64,000 nucleotides of DNA from Oxalicibacterium flavum (lineage in GTDB: Bacteria; Pseudomonadota; Gammaproteobacteria; Burkholderiales; Burkholderiaceae_D): contig NZ_BMCG01000001.1 in assembly GCF_014635065.1 (NCBI RefSeq), forward strand, positions 248,001-312,000, read 5' to 3'. Under the pieces are notes generated by a model. That model saw nothing but the letters and a program-made list of their open reading frames with translations, searched no databases and was not told the DNA's origin. Within the stretch, counting starts at the first letter, position 1; each line of letters begins with the position of its first letter. Made by a program: the position numbers and the translations under genes. Shown here piece by piece: positions 1 through 8,433 of this stretch.

Positions 1-144
1 CGCGAGCATCGCGATGCGCTGCAGGCAGCCGCGCCGATTCTGCTGCAGGAAGACCTCGTCAAGCGCGGCACCGACGTCAACAAGGTGGTGGCCGATCTTA
101 TCGATACGCGCTTCGTGCAGGGCATCGCCGTCAAGGCTGCCTGA
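1..144 (+). CDS. C-terminal end of a probable NitT/TauT-type ABC substrate-binding protein (partial)
   Basis: Frame 1 is open from the window edge to a TGA at 142-144 and gives 47 residues, including the stretch APILLQEDLVKRGTDVNKVV. This resembles the C-terminal helix region of periplasmic binding proteins that serve sulfonate or taurine ABC importers. The permease gene starts about 30 bases downstream on the same strand, so it probably opens the same operon. Only the tail is visible, so the family is an inference from these few residues and from context. Confidence 0.5.
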   Translation, partial: REHRDALQAAAPILLQEDLVKRGTDVNKVVADLIDTRFVQGIAVKAA

Positions 145-174
145 CGCAACCCCATCCTTCCCGCAGGAGTGTCC

Positions 175-1056
175 ATGACCCGCAGCCAGTCCGCCTCGCT
201 TTCTCCGTTTGCCGATGCACACGCGGCCGAGCCAGCCAGTCGCACGCCCGCCGTTTCTGCTGCAGCAAAACCGCTGCCGGCCAGGGCCGGCAGGCAACGC
301 CTCGGCTTGCTGGGCTGGATACTGCCGCTCGCCGCACTCGGCTTTGTCGAGGTCGCCGCGCGCCTGGGCTGGATAGAGGCGCGCCTGCTGCCGCCACCTT
401 CGGAGATCGTGCAGACGCTGTCGGCACTGGCCGACCAGGGCCTGTGGAGTCACGTCGGCGCCAGCAGCGCGCGCGTGCTGGCCGGCTACGGCATCGGTGC
501 CGCGCTGGCCGTGCTGTTCGGCCTCGTGGTCGGTCTGAGCCGCCATGCCGAAGCCTTCTTCGAACCGACCTTCCAGGCCCTGCGCGCGATCCCGAGCCTG
601 GCCTGGGTGCCGCTGCTGCTGCTCTGGTTCGGCATCGACGAGACGCCCAAGGTGATCCTGATCGCCATCGGCGCCTTCTTCCCGATCTATCTGGGACTGG
701 TCTCCGGCATCCGCAACGTGGACCGCAAGCTGGTCGAGCTCGGCGAGATGTACGGCCTGTCGGCGCTCGCGCTGGCGCGCCGCATCGTGCTGCCGGCCGC
801 GCTGCCGAGCCTGTTCACCGGCTTGCGCAACGGCCTGTCGCTGGCATGGATGTTCCTGGTCGCGGCCGAACTGATCGCCGCCACGCGCGGCATCGGCTAC
901 CTGCTGACCGACGGTCGCGAGACCAGCCGTCCCGACGTGGTGCTGGCCGCGATCCTGCTGCTGGCCGTGCTCGGCAAGCTCAGCGACAGCCTGCTCAAGT
1001 GGCTCGAAGTGCGCAAACTCGCCTGGTCCGATTCGCTCGCCACGCGCGCCGCCTGA
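175..1056 (+). CDS. ssuC: ABC transporter permease, SsuC type (aliphatic sulfonate uptake)
   Basis: Inner-membrane permease of a sulfonate-type importer, 293 residues. An Ala/Pro-rich cytoplasmic N-terminus of about 45 residues precedes several hydrophobic segments. The cytoplasmic EAA-type loop that contacts the ATPase is visible (ELGEMYGLSALALARRIVLP). The ATG at 175 is preferred over an in-frame GTG at 169 because AGGAG at 164-168 sits six bases before the ATG but directly abuts the GTG. The gene lies 7 bases upstream of its ATPase. Family knowledge: SsuC/TauC permeases import alkanesulfonates when sulfate is scarce. The exact substrate cannot be told from sequence. Confidence 0.85.
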   Translation: MTRSQSASLSPFADAHAAEPASRTPAVSAAAKPLPARAGRQRLGLLGWILPLAALGFVEVAARLGWIEARLLPPPSEIVQTLSALADQGLWSHVGASSARVLAGYGIGAALAVLFGLVVGLSRHAEAFFEPTFQALRAIPSLAWVPLLLLWFGIDETPKVILIAIGAFFPIYLGLVSGIRNVDRKLVELGEMYGLSALALARRIVLPAALPSLFTGLRNGLSLAWMFLVAAELIAATRGIGYLLTDGRETSRPDVVLAAILLLAVLGKLSDSLLKWLEVRKLAWSDSLATRAA

Positions 1057-1063
1057 GGAACAC

Positions 1064-1798
1064 ATGACCGCCCTGCTCGATCTCCATATCCGCGACAAGC
1101 GCTTCGACCAGCGCGTCGTGCTGCATGACGTCTCGCTGTCGCTGAACGCCGGCGAAGTGGTGAGCCTGGTCGGCAAGTCCGGCTGCGGCAAGAGCACGCT
1201 GCTGCGCCTGATCGCCGGACTCGACCGCCGCTTCGACGGCCGCATCGCGCTCGACGGCCAGCCGCTGGCGGGCGTATCGCCGCACATCGGCCTGATCTTT
1301 CAGGAACCGCGCCTGCTGCCATGGCTGACGGTGGCCGACAACGTCGGCTTCAATCGCGACAGCCACGGCGCGGCCAATGCCGATCCGCGCATTCGCAGCC
1401 TGCTGCAGGAAGTCGGCCTGCTCGATGCCATCGACGCGCTGCCCAAGCAGCTGTCGGGCGGCATGGCGCAGCGTGCGGCGATCGCGCGCGGCCTGTTCAA
1501 CCAGCCGCGCCTGCTGCTGCTCGACGAACCGTTCTCGGCGGTTGACGCCTTCACCCGCATGCGGCTGCAGAACCTGCTGCTGGCGCTGGCGGCGCAGCAC
1601 GGCTTCGCGGTGCTGCTGGTCACGCACGACATCGACGAGGCCGCCTATCTGAGCGACCGCGTGCTGGTCATGGGCCAGGGCGAGATCACCGACGACCTGC
1701 ACGTAGCGACCGCGCGCCCGCGCAGCCGTCACGACGATGCACTGGCGCGCACACGCGACCGCATTCTCGACGCGCTCGAAGCGATACACGCGATCTGA
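1064..1798 (+). CDS. ssuB: ABC transporter ATP-binding protein, SsuB type
   Basis: ATPase partner of the preceding permease, 244 residues, which is normal for the family. The Walker A motif GKSGCGKST is near residue 37, the ABC signature LSGGMAQR near 131, and Walker B LLLLDEP is followed by the switch histidine in VTHDIDEA. An ATG start follows the permease stop by 7 bases, so the two are surely co-transcribed. The Q-loop segment LIFQEPRLLPW is typical of the nitrate/sulfonate/taurine subfamily. The sulfonate assignment rests on this subfamily likeness and on the neighbours. Confidence 0.87.
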   Translation: MTALLDLHIRDKRFDQRVVLHDVSLSLNAGEVVSLVGKSGCGKSTLLRLIAGLDRRFDGRIALDGQPLAGVSPHIGLIFQEPRLLPWLTVADNVGFNRDSHGAANADPRIRSLLQEVGLLDAIDALPKQLSGGMAQRAAIARGLFNQPRLLLLDEPFSAVDAFTRMRLQNLLLALAAQHGFAVLLVTHDIDEAAYLSDRVLVMGQGEITDDLHVATARPRSRHDDALARTRDRILDALEAIHAI

Positions 1799-1845
1799 AC
1801 CGCCGAGCCACACACGACATCCATCATTTTCACAAGGGAGAACAC

Positions 1846-2802
1846 ATGAAGACCAAGCTCAACCTGCGCCGCACCCTGCTGTCGCTGCTGGCCCTCGCAC
1901 CGCTCGCACTGAGCACCAGCGCGCATGCGCAGAAGGCACCGGACACCGTGCGCATCGGCTATCAGAAATCATCGACGCTGATCACCGTGCTCAAGACGCG
2001 CGCCACGCTGGAACAGAAACTCGGCGCGCTCGGCGTCAAGGTGACCTGGCATGAATTCGCAAGCGGCCTGCCGCTGCTCGAGGCGCTCAATGTCGGCGCG
2101 GTCGATGTCTCGGCCGACGTCGCCGACACGGTCCCGATCTTCGCCCAGGCCGCCGGTGCGCAGCTGACCTTCATCGCGCAGGAAGCGCCGTCGCCGACCG
2201 CGCAGGCGATCGTGGTGAAGGCCGATTCGCCGATCAAGACCGTGGCCGATCTGCGCGGCAAGCGCATCGGCTTCGCCAAGGCAGCCGGCGCGCACTACCT
2301 CTTGATCGCCGCGCTCGAGAAAGCCGGTCTTTCGCTCAAGGACGTGCAGCAGGCCTATCTGGCACCGGCCGACGGCCGCGCCGCCTTCGAGCGCAATTCG
2401 ATCGATGCCTGGGTGATCTGGGACCCGTTCCTGTCGGCCGTCGAGCGCCAGTCCAAGGTGCGCGTGCTGGCTGACGGCACTGATCTGGCGAGCTACCAGC
2501 GCTACTACCTGGCCTCCACGCCGTTCGCCAAGGCGCGTCCTGACGTGATCAAGACCATCGTCGATTCGCTGCAGGAAACCGGCAAATGGGTCAAGCAGTC
2601 GCCACAGGAAGCCGCCGCCCTGCTGGCACCGGTCTGGGGTCTGGACGCCGCCACCGTCGAACAGGCCAATGGCCGCCGCAGCTATGCGGTGCGCAGCGCG
2701 CAACCCGACAATATCCTCGAACAGCAGAAGATCGCCGATGCCTTCTTCGCTGCCGGCCTGCTGCCGAAGAAAGTCGATGCCACCAACGTGCCGTTGTTCT
2801 GA
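1846..2802 (+). CDS. ssuA: Aliphatic sulfonate-type ABC substrate-binding protein
   Basis: Periplasmic binding protein of 318 residues. It has a clear Sec signal peptide (basic start MKTKLNLRR, a hydrophobic core and cleavage after STSAHA). The mature part opens with TVRIGYQKSSTLITVLK, typical of SsuA-like proteins. AAGGGAG precedes the ATG. It follows ssuB by 47 bases. Together with the partial binding protein at the window edge, the operon may carry two binding proteins flanking one permease/ATPase pair. Family is confident; whether it binds alkanesulfonates or another sulfur compound is inferred. Confidence 0.85.
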   Translation: MKTKLNLRRTLLSLLALAPLALSTSAHAQKAPDTVRIGYQKSSTLITVLKTRATLEQKLGALGVKVTWHEFASGLPLLEALNVGAVDVSADVADTVPIFAQAAGAQLTFIAQEAPSPTAQAIVVKADSPIKTVADLRGKRIGFAKAAGAHYLLIAALEKAGLSLKDVQQAYLAPADGRAAFERNSIDAWVIWDPFLSAVERQSKVRVLADGTDLASYQRYYLASTPFAKARPDVIKTIVDSLQETGKWVKQSPQEAAALLAPVWGLDAATVEQANGRRSYAVRSAQPDNILEQQKIADAFFAAGLLPKKVDATNVPLF

Positions 2803-2862
2803 CGCTGCTCTGAACACTGCCGCCGCAACACCTGATTCAACGCAGAAAGGATTGAAGCCGTC

Positions 2863-4122
2863 ATGGGCCAACTACTGAAACTCGGCGAGCCGCCACAAGC
2901 GGACGCCGTCATCACACCGGCACACCTGGTGCAACGCGACTTCGGCCCATGGACCGAGGCGGTGGAAAAGACTGCCGCCGCACTCGCGGCCACCACCGTC
3001 GAACGCGACCGCCAGGGCGGCACCGCATGGACTGAGCGCCAGGTGCTGCGCGACAGCGGCCTGCTCAAGCTGGCCGTGCCCGCCGCCTTCGGCGGTCCCG
3101 AAGTGCCATGGCCGACGATCTATCGGATCATCCGCCGCTTCGCCGAAGCAGACAGCTCGCTCGCACATCTGTTCGGCTTCCAGCATCTGCAGGTCGCCAG
3201 CGTCAACCTGTTCGGCAATCCCGAGCAGAAGGCGCTCTATCTGGGCAAGACCGTCAGCGAAAATTGGTTCTGGGGCAATGCCACCAACGGTCTCGACAAT
3301 CGCACCACGCTGACCTGGCGCGAAGCCGACGGCGACGATCCCGCGCATTTCGAACTCAACGGCATCAAGTCCTTCTGCTCGGGCGCGACGGGTTCCGACA
3401 TGCTCAACGTGACGGCGCCGCGCTCGGCCGATCCGGCGGATCGCGTGTTCATCTCGATCCCGACCGACCGTGCCGGCGTTGCCGTGCTCAACGACTGGGA
3501 CAACCTCGGCCAGCGCCAGACCGACAGCGGTTCGGTCACCTTCGACAAGGTGCACGTCGAACCGAACGAAGTGCTGGGTCCGCCGGGCACCGCCGGCACA
3601 CCGCGCGCCACGTTGCGCACGCTGGTGTCGCAACTGATCCTGATCGAAATCTATATCGGCAACGCGCAAAGTGCGCTGCTCAACGCCTGGCACTACACGC
3701 ACGAGCAAGGCCGCCCATGGTTCACCTCGGGCGTCAAGCGCGCCATCGACGATCCATTCACGCAACAGCACTACGGCGACCTGCGCATTGCGCTGCGCGG
3801 CGCGATCGCGCTGGCCGAAGCGGCGGCGCGCGATCTGCAGCAGGCATGGGAACGTGGCGATGCATTGACGGCGGAAGAGCGCGGGGTATTGGCCGTCTCC
3901 ATCTACGAAGCCAAGATCGCGGCGGCGCGTGCGGCGCTCGACATCACCGCCAGGATCTTCGAGGTCATGGGCGCGCGCGCCACGGCCGCCAGGTATGGCT
4001 TCGACCGCTTCTGGCGCAACGTGCGCGTGCATACGCTGCACGACTCGCTCGACTACAAGCTCAAGGATGTAGGTCAGTGGGTATTGAGCGGCGAAGTGCC
4101 GACGCCATCCATCTATTCGTGA
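2863..4122 (+). CDS. SfnB-like acyl-CoA-dehydrogenase-fold flavoprotein (probable sulfur-compound monooxygenase)
   Basis: A 419-residue protein of the acyl-CoA dehydrogenase fold, of the branch that includes SfnB and DszC-like FMNH2-dependent monooxygenases. Visible features are the N-terminal helical domain (VPAAFGGPEVPWPTIYRIIRR), the middle beta-domain with IKSFCSGATGSDM, and a C-terminal helical domain ending RVHTLHDSLDYKLKDVGQW. Established: SfnB-like proteins accompany sulfone and sulfonate use. Here it is the last gene after ssuCBA, so it most likely desulfonates or otherwise oxidises the imported organosulfur compound using reduced flavin from elsewhere. No flavin reductase gene is adjacent. 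The exact reaction is not known. Confidence 0.72.
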   Translation: MGQLLKLGEPPQADAVITPAHLVQRDFGPWTEAVEKTAAALAATTVERDRQGGTAWTERQVLRDSGLLKLAVPAAFGGPEVPWPTIYRIIRRFAEADSSLAHLFGFQHLQVASVNLFGNPEQKALYLGKTVSENWFWGNATNGLDNRTTLTWREADGDDPAHFELNGIKSFCSGATGSDMLNVTAPRSADPADRVFISIPTDRAGVAVLNDWDNLGQRQTDSGSVTFDKVHVEPNEVLGPPGTAGTPRATLRTLVSQLILIEIYIGNAQSALLNAWHYTHEQGRPWFTSGVKRAIDDPFTQQHYGDLRIALRGAIALAEAAARDLQQAWERGDALTAEERGVLAVSIYEAKIAAARAALDITARIFEVMGARATAARYGFDRFWRNVRVHTLHDSLDYKLKDVGQWVLSGEVPTPSIYS

Positions 4123-4134
4123 ACGGCGGCAGCG

Positions 4135-5247
4135 TTAGCGGCGCTTGACGCCAAGCGCCACGCGCGCCGACAGATAGAGCGCATACAGCCCACCCGCCAG
4201 CAGCAGCATGTCCTGCCAGTCAGGACGGTCGTCGAGGTTCTCGCCGAGGATCGCCAGCGTCAGCAGCACCAGGATCAGGTGCACGCAGAACACCGGCAGC
4301 GAGGCCGCGCCCATCGATTCGAACATCTTCAGGCGCGGCAGCGCGGCACGGATGCGTTCGCCGTAATGCATGACGACGATCAGCATCGCGAAGAAATTCA
4401 GCAGCCGCATCGGCCCCAGGAACCATTTGTCCTGCAGCGAATTGATGAATTCGTTGCCGGGAACGGGCACCTGGCCGACGATGTGGCGCCATGCAAAGAA
4501 CGCCAGCACCAGCGCCAGCGACGACAGCACCAGCGGCTGCGGGAACGGCTTGCGGTCGCGCAATGCGCCCTTGGCATCCATGCTGCCCAGCCACAGGCCG
4601 AATACCCACAGGAATTGCCAGGCATAGGTTTCGAACGCGCCGGTTTCCTTGAACGGTACGCTCAGGCCGGTCGCCGCCACCAGCAGCGTATAGAGTCCTT
4701 CCGACAGGTGGAACTGCGCCGCCAGCCACAACAGCCCGCTGACGATGAAGATGCCGCGCCAGCCGTGCTGCAACCCGTGCGACAGGATGAAGGGACTGAC
4801 CAGCAGCAGCACCACGTACAGCGGCAGGATGTCGAGCAGCGGCGGGTTGTAGATCAGGGCCATTCCCGACAGCAGGCCGGTCAGCGGATTATTGAGATAG
4901 AAGCCGATCAGGTTGGTCAGGCCCGGCTGGCCGAACTTGAGGCCAAGCGCGGCGATCAGCGTGAACAGCAGCAGCAGGCAGGCGACGTGGCAGCCATAGA
5001 CCTTCAGCGCACGGATCAGGAAGGCCTGGCGCATGGCCGGAATGCCGTTGCGATCGGCCTTGCGCGTGTTGATCATGCCGGCCATGAAGGCCGACAGCAT
5101 GACGAAGCCTTCGGCTGCGGAAACGAAACCGAAGGGTTGTCCCAGACCAATGCTGTAACGGGTGGGAAGATGGGTCGCAAACATCAGGACCAGCATCAGG
5201 CCGCGCAGAGCGTCGAGCTCCCAGCGGCGACGGACTATATCGTTCAT
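4135..5247 (-). CDS. opgC: OpgC-family membrane protein (periplasmic glucan succinylation)
   Basis: A polytopic inner-membrane protein of 370 residues with about ten hydrophobic segments. The N-terminus RRRWELDALRGLMLVLMF and the following HLPTRYS and GFVSAAEGFVMLSAFMAG match the OpgC family, part of the acyltransferase-3 superfamily. Family role: transfer of succinyl groups to osmoregulated periplasmic glucans. The ATG at 5247 is chosen because it begins the conserved RRWELDALRG region; longer starts add an unrelated Arg/Cys-rich stretch. It converges on the sulfur flavoprotein, with only 12 bases between the stop codons. No opgG or opgH lies nearby. Confidence 0.82.
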   Translation of the reverse strand: MNDIVRRRWELDALRGLMLVLMFATHLPTRYSIGLGQPFGFVSAAEGFVMLSAFMAGMINTRKADRNGIPAMRQAFLIRALKVYGCHVACLLLLFTLIAALGLKFGQPGLTNLIGFYLNNPLTGLLSGMALIYNPPLLDILPLYVVLLLVSPFILSHGLQHGWRGIFIVSGLLWLAAQFHLSEGLYTLLVAATGLSVPFKETGAFETYAWQFLWVFGLWLGSMDAKGALRDRKPFPQPLVLSSLALVLAFFAWRHIVGQVPVPGNEFINSLQDKWFLGPMRLLNFFAMLIVVMHYGERIRAALPRLKMFESMGAASLPVFCVHLILVLLTLAILGENLDDRPDWQDMLLLAGGLYALYLSARVALGVKRR

Positions 5248-5365
5248 CGTGAAAATGGACTGCGCCGACCATGCCGACAGGGTGAAACGGAAACGCGCAT
5301 TCAAACGGGGAGAACAGGCGATGACCAAAGTGGACTGCTCGATTCCCCGGAAGTTCCCCGCTATG

Positions 5366-6571
5366 TCAACCCCCTGTCCTGCCCAGGCAATGGTCGTACC
5401 ACAACGCAAGTCCCGTCAGCAATGCCAGCACCACGCCCGTCACGCAGATGGCGGCCCAGCCGCCCAGGTTCCATGCCAGCGAACCCATGGCCGACCCCAG
5501 CGCGGCGCCGATGAAATACACGGTCATATAGACCGCATTGATGCGGGCGCGCGCCTCCGGCATCAACGCATAGACGATCTGCTGATTGCTGAGGTGCAAA
5601 CCCTGCAGTCCCAGATCGATGACCAGCAGCCCGATCAGAAACCATACCAGGCTGCTTTCTCCCAGCCACAGGCAACCCCAGCTGACGAACAGCAGCAACA
5701 CGCATGCCACACTGGTCTCGTGCGCCCAGCCTCGGTCGCCCAGCCGCCCCGCCGCATTTGCCATCAACGCGCCGGCCACGCCGATCAGACCCACCAGCCC
5801 GATCTGCATGTCGTTCAAGCCGTACTGCGGACCGGACAGCAGCAGCGCCATTGTCGAAAACAGCGCACTGACCGAAGCGAACGCCAGCGCGCTGATCAGC
5901 GAGCGGCTGCGCAGACGCGGCAGGTCGCGGATCAGCGTGCCCATCGACAGCAGGATAGGCAAATAGCCGAGCTGCACCGGGTTGCGCGAACGCGGCAGGA
6001 TGCGCCACAGTGCCAGCGCCACCAGCAGCATGATGACGCCGGATACGCGATAGACCGTATGCCATCCCGCAATCTCGGACAGCACACCCGCCACGCTGCG
6101 CGCAGCCAGGATGCCGATCAACAGTCCGCTCATCACGATACCCACGGCACGACCGCTGCGTGACGGTTCCGACAGCGTCGCCGCCATCGGCACCAGAATC
6201 TGCGCTGCCACCGAAAACAGGCCGGCGATCACGATGCCCGCAAACAGGAGACTGATATTGCTGGTGAAACCGCTGATGAAATGACCGATGGCAGCCAGCA
6301 CCATCAGGCCCACCACCAGCCCGCGCCGCTCGAACTTGTCGCCCAGCGGCACCAGGAACAGCAGACCGCAGCCATAGGCAGCCTGCGCCACCGTCACGGT
6401 CAGTGCCGCCGTCGCGTCGCTGACCGAGAAGGCGGCCGCGATCGAATGCAGCAGCGGCTGGTTGAAGTAGTTGCCGCCCGCGCACAGGCCGCAGGCGATC
6501 GCCATCAGCAGCAGGGCCGAAGCCGGCAGTCCGGTGGCGGTTGGTTGGTTTGCAGAAGGGGAAGAAGACAT
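5366..6571 (-). CDS. MFS transporter, drug-resistance/efflux type
   Basis: A 401-residue major facilitator with twelve predicted membrane segments. The segment-2/3 loop reads PLGDKFERRGLVVG, the family A motif. ATG 6571 is chosen because it opens a short polar tail (SSSPSANQP) directly before the first hydrophobic helix. The gene begins 10 bases after the stop of the frameshifted transporter upstream, so the two probably form one transcription unit under the MarR protein encoded divergently at 7851. Substrate unknown; MarR control suggests export of a small toxic or aromatic compound. Confidence 0.8.
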   Translation of the reverse strand: MSSSPSANQPTATGLPASALLLMAIACGLCAGGNYFNQPLLHSIAAAFSVSDATAALTVTVAQAAYGCGLLFLVPLGDKFERRGLVVGLMVLAAIGHFISGFTSNISLLFAGIVIAGLFSVAAQILVPMAATLSEPSRSGRAVGIVMSGLLIGILAARSVAGVLSEIAGWHTVYRVSGVIMLLVALALWRILPRSRNPVQLGYLPILLSMGTLIRDLPRLRSRSLISALAFASVSALFSTMALLLSGPQYGLNDMQIGLVGLIGVAGALMANAAGRLGDRGWAHETSVACVLLLFVSWGCLWLGESSLVWFLIGLLVIDLGLQGLHLSNQQIVYALMPEARARINAVYMTVYFIGAALGSAMGSLAWNLGGWAAICVTGVVLALLTGLALWYDHCLGRTGG

Positions 6572-6581
6572 GCTGTATCGC

Positions 6582-7758
6582 TCAATGACGGGGATGGAGA
6601 TGACAGTCGGCCGGCGCGAAACGCTGCGCAATCGCAAAGATCGCCAGTGTTGCCACCGCCATGAAGATCCAGGCGCCGGTCAGGTCGGAAGAATGCTCGC
6701 GCACCAGTCCGGCGATAAACGGGAACAACGCAGCGATCACATAGCCGCCGCCCTGCGCGAAGGCGACGATCTCGCCGGCGCGCTGCGGCGTGTCGGCATG
6801 ATCCATCGCCACGATCAGCGACAGCGGGAACAGCGCACCGATGCCGCAGCCGAGCAGCACCGCCATCGGCCACGCGGCGGACAACGGTACCGCGATCAGC
6901 AGCACCAGCGCGCACAGCAGCGAGGCGGCTGCCGCATGCAGCGCGATGCGGCGGTCGCGCAAGCGATCTATCCACGCCGATACCGCCAGCCCCACCGTGA
7001 CCTCGGACAGCGTCACCAAACCGAGCAGCGTGCCGGCCTCGGCCGGCGACCAGCCCAGGCCCGTGTAATAAGGCGGCAGCCAGGCCAGCACCAGCGCATA
7101 GGCGCCGGTGCCCAGTCCGAAGAACACCATCAGCAGCCAGGCACGCGGCAGGCGCAGCAGCGAGGGCGAGACCTGCGCGGGACGGCACCGACACCGGTTC
7201 CGGCGGACAGATCACGCGCCACAGCAGCGCCGCCAGCACCGCCGGCACGCCCCAGATCGACAGCGCGACGGTCCAGTCGAAATGCTCGGCCAGCACCGGC
7301 GCGCTGATGCCGGCGATCAGCGCGCCACCCATGATGGCCGTGGTATAGATGCCCATCGCACGCCCCGCCTTGTTCGCATAGCGCAGGCGGATGAAGATCG
7401 GCAGCAGCGCCTGCACCACCGCGATACCGAGTCCGGCCGCAAACGCCGTCAGCAGCAGGCTCGTGCTGCCCGGTTCGATCGCGCGCGCCAGACAAGCCAC
7501 CGCGATCACCAGCAGCCCGAGCAGGATGCCGCGCCCGGCGCCAAGCACGCGCCGCAACTGCGCGGCCAGCAGACCGCACACACCCATCAGCACCACCGGC
7601 ATCGTCGTCAGCAGGCTGGCGGCGGTATCGCTGACACCGGTCTGTGCCTGGATCTGGTCCAGCAGCGGACCGATGGTGGCGAGCACCGGACGCAGGTTGA
7701 GGCCGATGGCGACGATCGCAATCGAAAACAGCGCCAGCGAGGAACGGGAAACGGACAT
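6582..7758 (-). pseudogene. CynX/NimT-family MFS transporter gene with an internal frameshift
   Basis: The first part (7758 down to about 7180) encodes SLALFSIAIVAIGLNLRPVL followed by TIGPLLDQIQAQTGVSDTAA, the signature of the CynX/NimT branch. The second part (7130-6582), in another frame, continues the same fold (RAWLLMVFFGLGTGAYALVL through AGLVREHSSDLTG). Reading both frames, the break lies at a run of three G on the plus strand at 7179-7181. Removing one base there would join the halves as VSVPSAQVSPSLLRLPRAWL. So one extra base splits an otherwise intact gene of about 390 residues. It may be a true inactivation or a sequencing error; the downstream part shows no further decay. Confidence 0.8.
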
Positions 7759-7794
7759 GAATGATCTTGAAGAAGGAACGCGAAAAAGATAAAG

Positions 7795-7812
7795 TATCTT
7801 GACGTCGAGATA
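7795..7812. promoter_or_regulatory. MarR-type operator, distal copy
   Basis: An 18-bp near-palindrome with arms TATCTTGA and TCGAGATA around a central CG (7 of 8 positions pair). It matches the second copy 30 bp to the right and lies between the divergent MFS and MarR genes, as expected for a self-regulating MarR protein. Confidence 0.65.
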
Positions 7813-7824
7813 GTATAGCAAAAA

Positions 7825-7842
7825 TATCTCTACATAGAGATA
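7825..7842. promoter_or_regulatory. MarR-type operator, proximal copy
   Basis: A perfect 8-bp inverted repeat, TATCTCTA and TAGAGATA, around CA. It ends 8 bases before the marR start. Its centre is 30 bp, about three helical turns, from that of the distal copy, so two dimers would bind the same DNA face and block both divergent promoters. Confidence 0.72.
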
Positions 7843-7850
7843 CTTGAAGG

Positions 7851-8357
7851 ATGATGCAATTGGACAGAGCAGAAAAAGCCGCCGGACAATGGCGCAAGGA
7901 ACGCCCCGACATCGACACCGGCCCGATGATCCTGCTGGGACGCCTGCAGGAGACCGCGCTCGTCATCTCGCGCGACAAGCTCAATCCGCTGTTTGCGGAA
8001 TACGGCCTGCAGCCTGGCGAATTCGATGTGCTTGCCACCCTGCGCCGCAGCGGCGCACCCTACGCGCTGACACCGACGGCGCTCTACAACACCGCCATGA
8101 TTTCATCCGGCAGCATGACCAATCGCATCGAGCGGCTGGAAAAGGCCGGACTCGTCAGTCGCAGCGCGCACCCGACCGACGGCCGCGGTTCGCTGGTGTC
8201 CCTGACGGCAAGCGGCCTGGCATTGATTGAAGAAATGATAGGCGCGCATGTGCAGAACCAGAAAGGCATCGTGCGCGCGCTGAGCAAAAGCGAACAGAAC
8301 CAGCTCGCCGCATTGCTGCAAAAGCTGCTGGCCGATCAATGTCCGCCGCTTGATTGA
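7851..8357 (+). CDS. MarR-family transcriptional regulator
   Basis: A 168-residue winged-helix regulator. The recognition-helix region is around YNTAMISSGSMTNRIERLEKAGLV and the wing around SAHPTDGRGSLVSLTASG, both classical for MarR. Two ATGs in tandem (7851, 7854) are possible starts, preceded by GAAGG. It is transcribed away from the MFS pair, and two inverted repeats in the 92-bp gap are its likely binding sites. It probably represses both directions until a ligand, perhaps a substrate of the transporters, binds it. Confidence 0.85.
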   Translation: MMQLDRAEKAAGQWRKERPDIDTGPMILLGRLQETALVISRDKLNPLFAEYGLQPGEFDVLATLRRSGAPYALTPTALYNTAMISSGSMTNRIERLEKAGLVSRSAHPTDGRGSLVSLTASGLALIEEMIGAHVQNQKGIVRALSKSEQNQLAALLQKLLADQCPPLD

Positions 8358-8433
8358 TACGGCGTTGCCATCAGGCGCAGAACAAGACGGGGGCCGCAGG
8401 CAGTGCTGACGCACGGCAAGGTACCCAACGCAC

